In this document: positions 1-6,080 of the stretch, one piece after another
Layout: each line of letters begins with the position of its first letter
Position numbering within the stretch: position 1 is the stretch's first letter
NCBI GenBank assembly: GCA_031259875.1
Contig: JAIRKW010000186.1
Span: 1 to 14,534 of the forward strand
Direction: 5' to 3'
Source of the DNA: Campylobacteraceae bacterium
GTDB taxonomy: Bacteria > Campylobacterota > Campylobacteria > Campylobacterales > Campylobacteraceae
DNA: 14,534 nucleotides
Translations under genes and position numbers: made by a program
The notes under the pieces: generated by a model
The model's database searches: none
What the model was told of the DNA's origin: nothing
The model's input: the letters and a program-made list of their open reading frames with translations, nothing else

Positions 1-421
1 TCTCGCACTTTGTCGGTTTTTTCAGTTTGACCGTCGTGCTGCTTTTTACGTCAGTCGTTTTTGGTATTTTCTCTAAACTTCTGTCTTCGAATTTTATAAA
101 AAACTCTTTATTGTTCTTATAATCCGCCATAAAAAGCGCGCTTCTCTTGTGCAGCCTTTGCTTTTTAGTGCTCTTTAACTTATCTATTTTGATATCGAGC
201 AAGGAAAACAGTGCAGTGGTAGCTTCAAGTCGTCTCTATTTTTCGTATATATAAGCTTTTATTTCCGCCTCTATCGTCTAATTATCTTTAACATATGCTA
301 TACCGGAATAAATATGACGCATTTGTCTGACTTTAATTTCGGCATTAAGCGCAGTAAAAGCAGTAAAGATGAAAATCAAAAATTTAATTTTGGACGTTTT
401 TATATATTTAAAATTAATCAT
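1..421 (-). pseudogene. Secreted protein gene interrupted by two in-frame TAG codons; partial, runs off the left edge
   Basis: Reading the minus strand from the ATG at 421-419, a single frame runs to the window edge (about 140 codons) and is broken only by TAG at 280-278 (codon 48) and TAG at 238-236 (codon 62). The first codons give a clear Sec signal peptide: Lys-rich start, hydrophobic core LIFIFTAFTA and an ALNA|E cleavage site near residue 27. After the second TAG the frame stays open for about 79 codons of normal Lys/Glu-rich protein (for example MADYKNNKEFFIKFED), so the original gene evidently continued. The ATG overlaps the stop of the upstream peptidoglycan hydrolase gene (ATGA), a typical sign of translational coupling. 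TAG ends other genes here (the helicase, the permease and the kinase), so it is a normal stop. I infer a recently inactivated periplasmic protein of unknown function. Sequencing error, or a real 47-residue product, remain possible. Confidence 0.65.
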
Positions 422-2355
422 AACAGCTCCGGTCTGTATTCAAAATGCATTGTGTCGTAATGCTGCCATTTGCCGCCCCAAATGAAACCGTGTTTTTCAA
501 AAATATCAACTATTTTTTGCGGTAAAAAGTTTTCATATGTTTGATTCCAAAGCCAATAGCTTGTATATTTTGTATCCAAATCTATTGCAATCCCAAATGC
601 ATGCATGCTGAGTCTGTTTGTTTGGGCTATATTTCTATAATTGTAGGTGCCGGAAGGATACCTTAAAAATTTAAGATATGTTTCATCGAGCTTGTCAAGC
701 TCATTTGAAACTGCTTGTAAGGCTTTTGCCGCACCGTTGTTTTTATTAAAATACAAAGAGATGTTGGCTGATGATGGAAGCCATGATATTTTAACGAGAT
801 TTTGTTCTACTTCTTGCTTGTTATGTCCATATATTGCTTTAAAAAATTCTTCATTTCTTATCCTGCCTGCATTATTTTTGTTTGCATGATTTAGTGCACC
901 TTTTTTATACGGCTCATAAAATTGTTCTAAAATACTTGGATTTTCGAGCATTTGCTCATAACTTTTTTGCTTTTTATCATCAAATACAATTTCGCTTCCA
1001 TCTTTGAAATATACGATATTGTCTGCGATTTTTTCTATTGCATGTTTATATGATTTAAGAAGTTTTAATTTGACAAGAGCTGATTTCGGTGCAAGAACAG
1101 TAAAACCTTGAATTTTACTCATAAGAAGATTTTTTGTTTTCATGTCGGGCAGATTTTCACCGATATATAAGTCTGAAATGACTGATTTTCCGATAAGAAA
1201 TTTTCCGCCTTTATTATTTGTAACACCCCAAATATTGTGCATTATAAGCGCGCGTTTATCTGTTTGTCCCACGTAAAGCATAATATGTCCGGGCATATAA
1301 ACAAGTGTCAGATATGGTATCCCAAGCTCTTTGAGTGTCTGCTCTTTTTGTATTGCAGTTAGATTTTGTACATTTACAAATGTTGATGAGCGTTTTTGAG
1401 CGAGTGAATTTCTTGGAAGCCAAATGCCAAAAAGCGAAAAAAAATCTCTTGTCATTGCAGAACAATCTCTATTGTTATAGAGTCCGCCCCAACCGTAATT
1501 TTCACCAAGCAGCTCATTTAGAGCTGTTTTAACATTTTTTTCATTAAACTCCAGAGGAAACGGCGCAGCGAACTCTTGTTTTACTATTACATTGAGGGTT
1601 TTAGCTCTTTTGTAAGTGTCAGAGCGGATGATAAAAGCTTTATAATGCTCTTCATCGCTCTGCAAAAGCGGTAAAATCGCACCCATTTTTATGTAATGTG
1701 CAAATGAATTATTCTCAAGGTACAGGGGTGTATTATCTTTTGTGATGACGATATGAGGGCTGTTTTTTATCTTTGCCGCTAACTCCTCATCAATAAGCGC
1801 TATTTCATTTGTTTTTACCCAGCCTGCCGCAAATGCACTTTCTACGAATGCCCATGCTAAGTCTTTAGAATAGTGCGAAATCAAGAGCGGCTGCATAATA
1901 CCAAGCAGTGAATTTTGTGCATAATCAAATGGATATCCGCTGCTGCTGCGAAAAAATGGTTTATCTGTCGGCAATACGCGAAGATGGCTCTCATTCACAG
2001 TTACGGCATACTCCATAATTGTACCGTGCGCGTCAAAATTTGCTTGGTCTTTGATATTTTGTAATGTTTCATTGTTTATATTAAGAAGATTTTCACTTGT
2101 AAATTTACGTGTTAAAAAACCAAGTCCCCAAATGGCTTCATTTAAGTCATTTCTAAGCTTTTTTTTCTCCCATGGAGCAAACTGTTTTTGTATGTATATC
2201 TCTTGGTATTGTTTTAAGTCATTTTCAGTTAAAAGTGGAATAGGCGGCAGTGTAGAAATATTTTGTTCATACCTTAAAACTTCAGCTAAATTAAATTCTT
2301 TAATACCGCAACCATATAGAAAAATAAGTACGGCAAATGCTAAAAGACGATTCAT
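418..2355 (-). CDS. Lipoprotein peptidoglycan hydrolase: SH3b + NlpC/P60 cysteine peptidase fused to M15 metallopeptidase
   Basis: 645 residues. The N-terminus is a lipoprotein signal with lipobox LYGC (Cys16). Residues about 115-190 resemble the SH3b1 domain that precedes NlpC/P60 domains in this family (NESHLRVLPT, then a GWVKTNEIA strand). Residues about 270-425 are the NlpC/P60 peptidase, with apparent catalytic Cys298 (RDCSA), His357 (PGHIMLYVG) and His373 (IMHNIWG). From about 430 to the end lies a second complete enzyme of the M15 zinc-peptidase type: GRIRNEEFFKAIYG near 497-510, the SxHxxGxAxD motif at 583-592 (zinc ligands His585 and Asp592) and DTMHFE at 634-639 (ligand His637). Both active sites look intact. 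Family knowledge: NlpC/P60 enzymes cut D-Glu-diaminopimelate or related peptide bonds, and M15 enzymes cut L-Ala-D-Glu or D-Ala bonds in peptidoglycan. The product is probably anchored to a membrane and faces the periplasm, acting in wall remodelling or recycling. It lies 7 bases after a small membrane-protein gene. Confidence 0.88.
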   Translation of the reverse strand: MNRLLAFAVLIFLYGCGIKEFNLAEVLRYEQNISTLPPIPLLTENDLKQYQEIYIQKQFAPWEKKKLRNDLNEAIWGLGFLTRKFTSENLLNINNETLQNIKDQANFDAHGTIMEYAVTVNESHLRVLPTDKPFFRSSSGYPFDYAQNSLLGIMQPLLISHYSKDLAWAFVESAFAAGWVKTNEIALIDEELAAKIKNSPHIVITKDNTPLYLENNSFAHYIKMGAILPLLQSDEEHYKAFIIRSDTYKRAKTLNVIVKQEFAAPFPLEFNEKNVKTALNELLGENYGWGGLYNNRDCSAMTRDFFSLFGIWLPRNSLAQKRSSTFVNVQNLTAIQKEQTLKELGIPYLTLVYMPGHIMLYVGQTDKRALIMHNIWGVTNNKGGKFLIGKSVISDLYIGENLPDMKTKNLLMSKIQGFTVLAPKSALVKLKLLKSYKHAIEKIADNIVYFKDGSEIVFDDKKQKSYEQMLENPSILEQFYEPYKKGALNHANKNNAGRIRNEEFFKAIYGHNKQEVEQNLVKISWLPSSANISLYFNKNNGAAKALQAVSNELDKLDETYLKFLRYPSGTYNYRNIAQTNRLSMHAFGIAIDLDTKYTSYWLWNQTYENFLPQKIVDIFEKHGFIWGGKWQHYDTMHFEYRPELL

Positions 2356-2362
2356 TGCAGGT

Positions 2363-2545
2363 TTAGAAAAGCGGCTCTATAAACACTGTGTATATTATCA
2401 CACCAACAGAGCAGAGCATTACTGCTGCGCAAAAAAGAGCAAGCTGTTTTTTATCTGTGTTTGTTGGCTCTTCAGGTGTTTTTTTGAACTCTTTTGCGGA
2501 TATATTTTCATTTTTAGAAATCAATTTTCTTTTTTTATTTGTCAT
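2363..2545 (-). CDS. Small single-helix membrane protein, function unknown
   Basis: 60 residues. The first 33 or so are charged and Lys/Glu-rich, followed by one hydrophobic segment (about residues 35-57, LALFCAAVMLCSVGVIIY) and a short PLF tail, so a cytoplasmic N-terminus with one membrane pass is expected. The ATG at 2545-2543 has an upstream AAGG about 8 bases away (GAAGGCAAGAAT), and the stop lies just 7 bases before the lipoprotein hydrolase gene, which supports a real first gene of that operon rather than a chance frame. I recognise no family. It could be an accessory subunit of the neighbouring wall hydrolase or simply a conserved small membrane protein. Confidence 0.65.
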   Translation of the reverse strand: MTNKKRKLISKNENISAKEFKKTPEEPTNTDKKQLALFCAAVMLCSVGVIIYTVFIEPLF

Positions 2546-2606
2546 ATTCTTGCCTTCAAAAAATATCTTTTGTGTATAATACCAAAAAATTACCTAAGGG
2601 TAAAGC
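2546..2606. promoter_or_regulatory. Divergent promoter region with overlapping -10 boxes
   Basis: Only 61 bases separate the divergent starts. On the plus strand TATAAT lies at 2575-2580, 26 bases before the helicase GTG. On the minus strand TATTAT, preceded by TGG (extended -10), covers 2581-2576. The two -10 boxes occupy almost the same bases, so RNA polymerase could probably serve only one direction at a time. No convincing -35 boxes are visible, as is common in Campylobacterota sigma-70 promoters. The helicase SD-like AAGGG lies at 2596-2600. Confidence 0.5.
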
Positions 2607-3914
2607 GTGAAAGAGCTTGAAATTGTAAAAGAGATACTAAAAACCGACCATCTTTTTTTAACGGGCGGCGGCGGAGTAGGCAAGAGTTATCTTACGGCAA
2701 AGCTTATAGAAGAATACAAAAAAGACAAAAAGCAAGTTGTAGTGCTTGGCAGTACGGGTATCAGTGCGGTAAATATAGGCGGACAGACAATACACAGCTT
2801 TTTTGCATTCGGCATATGTAAAAATACAGAAGAGCTTCTAAGGCACGACAAAAACAGAAAACGTCAGCTTAAAGAGCTGAACGGCATTTTGTCAAATACA
2901 AACCTTTTAATTATAGATGAAATATCTATGGTGTCGGCAACATTAATGGAGATGATAAGATACAGGCTTAATATTTCCGGCTTTAATGGTTCTATACTAT
3001 TTGTGGGTGATTTTTTTCAGCTTCCGCCTGTGCGGAAAAAAGACGAGTTTGACGGCGGTTCTTTATTTGGTGATGAAATTTATGCTTTTGAGAGCAGCGC
3101 ATGGAAAAATTACAATCCTAAAATTTTAGAACTTACAGGCTCAAAAAGAACAAATGACAGATTATTTTTTGATATATTAAATAGAGTGCGAAAAGGTGAA
3201 ATAGACGATGAGGTAATGCTTTTTTTTGAAAATCTGCGTCAAAACAGAGCCGTAATGCTTTTAAATCCTACAATACTGTTCGGCAGAAATTATGAAGCCG
3301 ATAATATGAATAGAAGACGATTAGATGAGATAGACGACGAACTGCGCGTGTTTAATGCAGAATTTAACTTGAATGAAAAAAGTCTTAATCAAAATAGAAT
3401 TGAGAGTTGGCGCAAATCGTTGAATATCCCTTTGAAACTTGAACTGAAAAATGGCGCACATATACTCTTTTGTGTTAATAAATGGGGTAAATTTTACAAC
3501 GGTGAGCGTGGTATCGTAAGGGGCATTTTTGATGAATATCTGCTAATAGAAAAAGGGACGGAATTTATAAAAGTAGAACCGTATGAGTTTGCTTTGTATG
3601 AGAATATTTTAGACGGCAGTGAGATAAAAAGTAAAACGCTTGCCACATTAAAACAGTTTCCGATTAAACTTGCATATGCTATAACTATCCACAAATCACA
3701 AGGTATGAGTATAGAGCGTTTGGTTTGTGACATAGATAATATATTTGAAAACAGTCAATTTTATGTTGCTGTAAGTCGAGCTGTGAGTGCAAAAAATTTA
3801 TATATTAGATATTCGCGCGGTGATTTTGACTCCTATCTAAAACGCTGCGTAAAAACGGATAACAGAGTCAAAGAATTTTATAACAATGTACAGACTATGA
3901 ATGTTTTAAAATAG
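2607..3914 (+). CDS. Pif1/RecD-like superfamily 1 DNA helicase
   Basis: 435 residues, GTG start chosen because AAGGG lies 6 bases upstream. SF1 helicase motifs appear in order: Walker A GGGGVGKS (residues 20-27), motif Ia region GSTGISAVNIGG then the Pif1-typical TIHSFFAFGI (61-70), Walker B DEIS (104-107), motif III GDFFQLPP (134-141), motif V HKSQGMSIE (about 362-370) and motif VI VAVSRA (387-392). This order and the DEIS/GDFFQLPP wording are typical of the Pif1 branch, which unwinds DNA 5'-3' and helps at G-quadruplexes, R-loops and stalled forks. The bacterial role here is inferred. It is compact, with no extra nuclease or accessory domain. From memory, a similar helicase lies near lolA-secA in Campylobacter jejuni, so this is probably a conserved chromosomal gene. 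Confidence 0.88.
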   Translation: MKELEIVKEILKTDHLFLTGGGGVGKSYLTAKLIEEYKKDKKQVVVLGSTGISAVNIGGQTIHSFFAFGICKNTEELLRHDKNRKRQLKELNGILSNTNLLIIDEISMVSATLMEMIRYRLNISGFNGSILFVGDFFQLPPVRKKDEFDGGSLFGDEIYAFESSAWKNYNPKILELTGSKRTNDRLFFDILNRVRKGEIDDEVMLFFENLRQNRAVMLLNPTILFGRNYEADNMNRRRLDEIDDELRVFNAEFNLNEKSLNQNRIESWRKSLNIPLKLELKNGAHILFCVNKWGKFYNGERGIVRGIFDEYLLIEKGTEFIKVEPYEFALYENILDGSEIKSKTLATLKQFPIKLAYAITIHKSQGMSIERLVCDIDNIFENSQFYVAVSRAVSAKNLYIRYSRGDFDSYLKRCVKTDNRVKEFYNNVQTMNVLK

Positions 3915-4088
3915 ATTATTTTATATGATATGAATTTTTCTTAATAATGAAATGATATAAAATCCAAATCTTAAGCAAGAATAAAATGTTTGATATATTT
4001 ATATTGTCTTTTTAATAGTTAAAATATATGATAATTAAAAAAAATATAAAAATATTAAAAATATAAATAATTATTAGTGCTAATTTTA

Positions 4089-4097
4089 TGTTATAAT
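4089..4097 (+). promoter_or_regulatory. Extended -10 promoter of the GLUG lipoprotein gene
   Basis: TGTTATAAT fits TGnTATAAT exactly and lies 36 bases before the first ATG. The 218-base gap 3915-4132 around it is extremely AT-rich, with long A/T runs at about 4010-4075, and otherwise holds no gene or clear terminator that I can see. A strong GGAGGT ribosome binding site follows at 4122-4127. Confidence 0.6.
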
Positions 4098-4132
4098 CCA
4101 AAAATATATTTTTAAAGAAGCGGAGGTTTACA

Positions 4133-5371
4133 ATGATGGGTTTAACAGTTAAGTTAAAATATTTATTTAGGTTTAGAACGTTATCTTTTTTTATATTAAT
4201 CGGCTTTTTATTAGTTGGCTGCAAGTATGACGCAAGTGTCGGAGAATGCGGGGTTACTCCAATAAGCAATGTTTCGGGCAACATCATCACATTTTTAAAT
4301 ACCGATCTTGATACTATCGACTTTACAACCGAATCAAGCGATACGGTAAATATCATAGATATGGCTAAAAGTTTTGGCATTACCTCCGCATACGAGGCAA
4401 ACAGTGATGTCAATATCATAAATGATCTTACTTATGAAAAGTATAATCTAACTCAAAATGTTAATTTTTATACTTCTCCAAATCTTGATGTCAAAGAGAT
4501 ACGAACTCAAAAAGAATTAAATGACATTCGGAATGATTTGAAAGGTAAATATGTACTTTTGGACGATATTGAACTTGATGAAGCCAAAGGAGGCTTTGAC
4601 ACTGATGGCTGGATACCGATAAATTCTTTTAGAGGTATCTTTAGCGGTAATAATCACAAGATAACCAATCTTTGGATAAACAGACCAACTGCCGAAGGTG
4701 TCGGATTTTTTTCTGATATTATCTATGCTCATATAAAAGATCTTGGAGTTGAGATAGCAGAAGGAAAAGAGATAATAGGAAAAAACTATATTGGTGCCAT
4801 AGCAGGAAAAGCCCGCTATGGCTATATAAAAAACAGTTATTCTACAGGAAACATTCGCGGAGAAGGAGATAGTTCTAGCACAATAGTTGGCGGTATAGCA
4901 GGATACATAAGCGATAGTGATATAATAAATAGTTGCTCTGCCGGAAATATTAGCGGCAATAATTATGCTTTGAGAGATTATGTTGGCGGCATAGCAGGAC
5001 AAACTTCCTTTCACATAAACATAACAAACAGTTACTCTACGGGAAATATCAGCGGTTATAATTATGTCGGCGGCATAGCTGGAAGCGGTGGCGGTAATAT
5101 AGGAAACAGTTACTCTGCAGGAAATATTATTGGTCATGATAACATTGGCGGCATAGCAGGATATTGGGAGAGTGGCTATATAACAAACAGTTACTCTACG
5201 GGAAATATCAGCGGTATTATGGAAGTTGGCGGCATAGCAGGAAGTGTCCGCTATGCCCATATAAAAAGCAGTTACTCTACGGGAAATATCAGTGGTATTG
5301 TGAATGTTGGAAAAATAATTGGAAGTGCATTTATGGGAACATGCATTTCAAATTACTGCTTTTTTTTATAA
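4133..5371 (+). CDS. GLUG-repeat lipoprotein, probable surface or adhesin-like protein
   Basis: 412 residues; the start is ATG 4133 or the adjacent ATG 4136, both served by GGAGGT at 4122-4127. A lipoprotein signal ends in lipobox LVGC (Cys30). Residues about 121-205 form the usual leader of GLUG proteins: a KELNDIRNDL helix, the YVLLDDIEL strand, GWIPI, then FRGIFSGNNHKITNLWI. From residue 219 come six full units of the form (V/I)GGIAG...NSYSTGNISG and a seventh that ends the protein (VGKIIGSAFMGTCISNYCFFL). GLUG motifs are known from bacterial surface proteins and are expected to build a beta-solenoid. Adhesion or binding is inference. The last unit has lost the conserved glycines and stops abruptly, and no autotransporter or sorting domain follows, so it may be C-terminally shortened. 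It stands alone between the helicase gene and lolA, with its own promoter and terminator, which suggests an accessory insertion. Confidence 0.8.
   Translation: MMGLTVKLKYLFRFRTLSFFILIGFLLVGCKYDASVGECGVTPISNVSGNIITFLNTDLDTIDFTTESSDTVNIIDMAKSFGITSAYEANSDVNIINDLTYEKYNLTQNVNFYTSPNLDVKEIRTQKELNDIRNDLKGKYVLLDDIELDEAKGGFDTDGWIPINSFRGIFSGNNHKITNLWINRPTAEGVGFFSDIIYAHIKDLGVEIAEGKEIIGKNYIGAIAGKARYGYIKNSYSTGNIRGEGDSSSTIVGGIAGYISDSDIINSCSAGNISGNNYALRDYVGGIAGQTSFHINITNSYSTGNISGYNYVGGIAGSGGGNIGNSYSAGNIIGHDNIGGIAGYWESGYITNSYSTGNISGIMEVGGIAGSVRYAHIKSSYSTGNISGIVNVGKIIGSAFMGTCISNYCFFL
4787..5368 (+). repeat. Tandem array of about seven GLUG-coding units
   Basis: Units of about 66-99 bases each encode (V/I)GGIAG, a variable stretch and NSYSTGNISG. 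They start near 4787, 4886, 4982, 5066, 5144, 5225 and 5306. The later units share long near-identical DNA (the GTTACTCTACGGGAAATATC block at 5031-5050, 5190-5209 and 5271-5290), while the first two are more diverged. This pattern points to recent duplication at the 3' side of the array. Confidence 0.75.
5021..5215 (+). repeat. 36-bp exact direct repeat inside the GLUG array
   Basis: Positions 5021-5056 and 5180-5215 are identical over 36 bases. The copies are 159 bases apart start to start, which is exactly 53 codons and two GLUG units. A 24-base core recurs a third time at 5269-5292. Confidence 0.8.
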
Positions 5372-5391
5372 AATTAGATACATAACAATGT

Positions 5392-5434
5392 GAATTGTTT
5401 AATATCGGTACGATATTAAACAATTCCAATTTTT
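5392..5434 (+). terminator. Intrinsic terminator after the GLUG lipoprotein gene
   Basis: A perfect 16-bp inverted repeat (arms 5392-5407 and 5411-5426, loop GTA) begins 20 bases after the stop and is followed by CAATTTTT. The stem is AT-rich but long. The T run is only on the plus-strand side, so it should mainly stop GLUG transcription before the convergent lolA gene. The symmetric stem may act weakly on lolA transcripts too. Confidence 0.7.
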
Positions 5435-5461
5435 AAGCAGGCTAAGCTAAAAACAACTGCC

Positions 5462-5995
5462 TTAATACCTTACTGTATCGTAACTTGACGGGATATTGAT
5501 TCTGAATGTAAGCTTATCTATGTTGACATTCAAAAGTGTATTTTGCAAAAGTATCTCTATTTTGTTATCCAATGTATCCGTATATGCAATTTTTACAGGT
5601 GTACCGTTTTTAAAAGAAATTGCATAATCAACTTCAGAGATATTAACTGTTACAGCTTTGTTAGTTTGTTTGTTAGCAGCTGAAGCTTCATTCAAAATAC
5701 GAGAGATATCGGGCATTTCATTAATTGTTGTCATAACTGCTTGCTCTAAATCAGGCTCTAAAATAATAACATCGTTATTGATAAAGTATATGATTTTGGT
5801 TATTGGTGTTTTATAATTCCATAAAGCGAAATTATTATCTCCTTCATTCATCGCTCGAAAGTTTCCGCTGTATTTTATCGTATCGTTTTCAGCGCTTTTA
5901 ATAATCTGCGTAAAATCGCTTGATATACTCTTAAATGTATTCTCATTAGCATTTAAAAATAAAATAAAAATAGATAAAAATGCAAAAAAACGCAT
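5462..5995 (-). CDS. lolA: Periplasmic outer-membrane lipoprotein carrier LolA
   Basis: 177 residues from the ATG at 5995-5993. This start is preferred over an upstream in-frame ATG at 6055 because AAGGAG (6006-6001) sits 5 bases before it and a signal peptide then begins at once (MRFFAFLSIFILFLNA|NENTF). The mature part shows the LolA pattern: an FKSISSDFTQII helix, then beta strands including KYSGNFRAMNEG and FALWNYKTP, then IIYFINNDVIILEPDLEQAV. LolA takes outer-membrane lipoproteins from the inner-membrane Lol ABC transporter and carries them across the periplasm. No LolB-like receptor is visible here, and Campylobacterota generally seem to lack one. It is divergent from secA, and a LolC/E-type permease follows secA, which strengthens the call. 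Sequence similarity to E. coli LolA is low, as is usual in this phylum. Confidence 0.85.
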   Translation of the reverse strand: MRFFAFLSIFILFLNANENTFKSISSDFTQIIKSAENDTIKYSGNFRAMNEGDNNFALWNYKTPITKIIYFINNDVIILEPDLEQAVMTTINEMPDISRILNEASAANKQTNKAVTVNISEVDYAISFKNGTPVKIAYTDTLDNKIEILLQNTLLNVNIDKLTFRINIPSSYDTVRY

Positions 5996-6025
5996 AAATG
6001 CTCCTTGTAGAATTAATAAAGGTAA

Positions 6026-6034
6026 ATTATACCA
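6026..6034 (-). promoter_or_regulatory. Extended -10 promoter of lolA
   Basis: On the minus strand TGGTATAAT (6034-6026) fits TGnTATAAT and lies 30 bases before the lolA ATG. It also supports the shorter start, since the longer frame would begin upstream of this promoter. A secA promoter must lie in the same 85-base gap. TAAAAT at 6044-6049 is a weak candidate on the plus strand. Confidence 0.6.
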
Positions 6035-6080
6035 AAAGTGTGTTAAAATCTGCATTCTATTTATAAAAAAGGCTCATTAG

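Noticed and set aside
1..421. Amber recoding (pyrrolysine-like) to explain the two TAG codons
   Set aside because: TAG ends the helicase, permease and kinase genes in this window, and no pyrrolysine genes are seen. Mutation is the simpler explanation.
4012..4419. Minus-strand frame across the AT-rich gap
   Set aside because: Its C-terminal half is low-complexity Ile/Asn/Phe from A/T-rich DNA, and it overlaps the start of the GLUG lipoprotein gene, which has a strong promoter and ribosome site.
4517..5260. Long minus-strand open frame opposite the GLUG gene
   Set aside because: It mirrors the repeat structure of the plus-strand gene, has no ribosome site or promoter and resembles no protein family; it is a by-product of the repeats.
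5360..5367. Run of eight T near the end of the GLUG gene as a phase-variation switch
   Set aside because: All three frames close within about 45 bases after the run, so slippage would change only the last few residues. Phase-variable tracts in these bacteria are usually longer G/C runs inside the gene.
4787..5368. Possible CRISPR array from the evenly spaced repeats
   Set aside because: The repeats are in frame within a lipoprotein gene, vary in sequence, and encode the known GLUG motif; there are no unique spacers of constant length.
5996..6055. Longer LolA start at 6055
   Set aside because: The extra 20 residues lie across the predicted promoter and upstream of a good AAGGAG site, and would bury the signal peptide.
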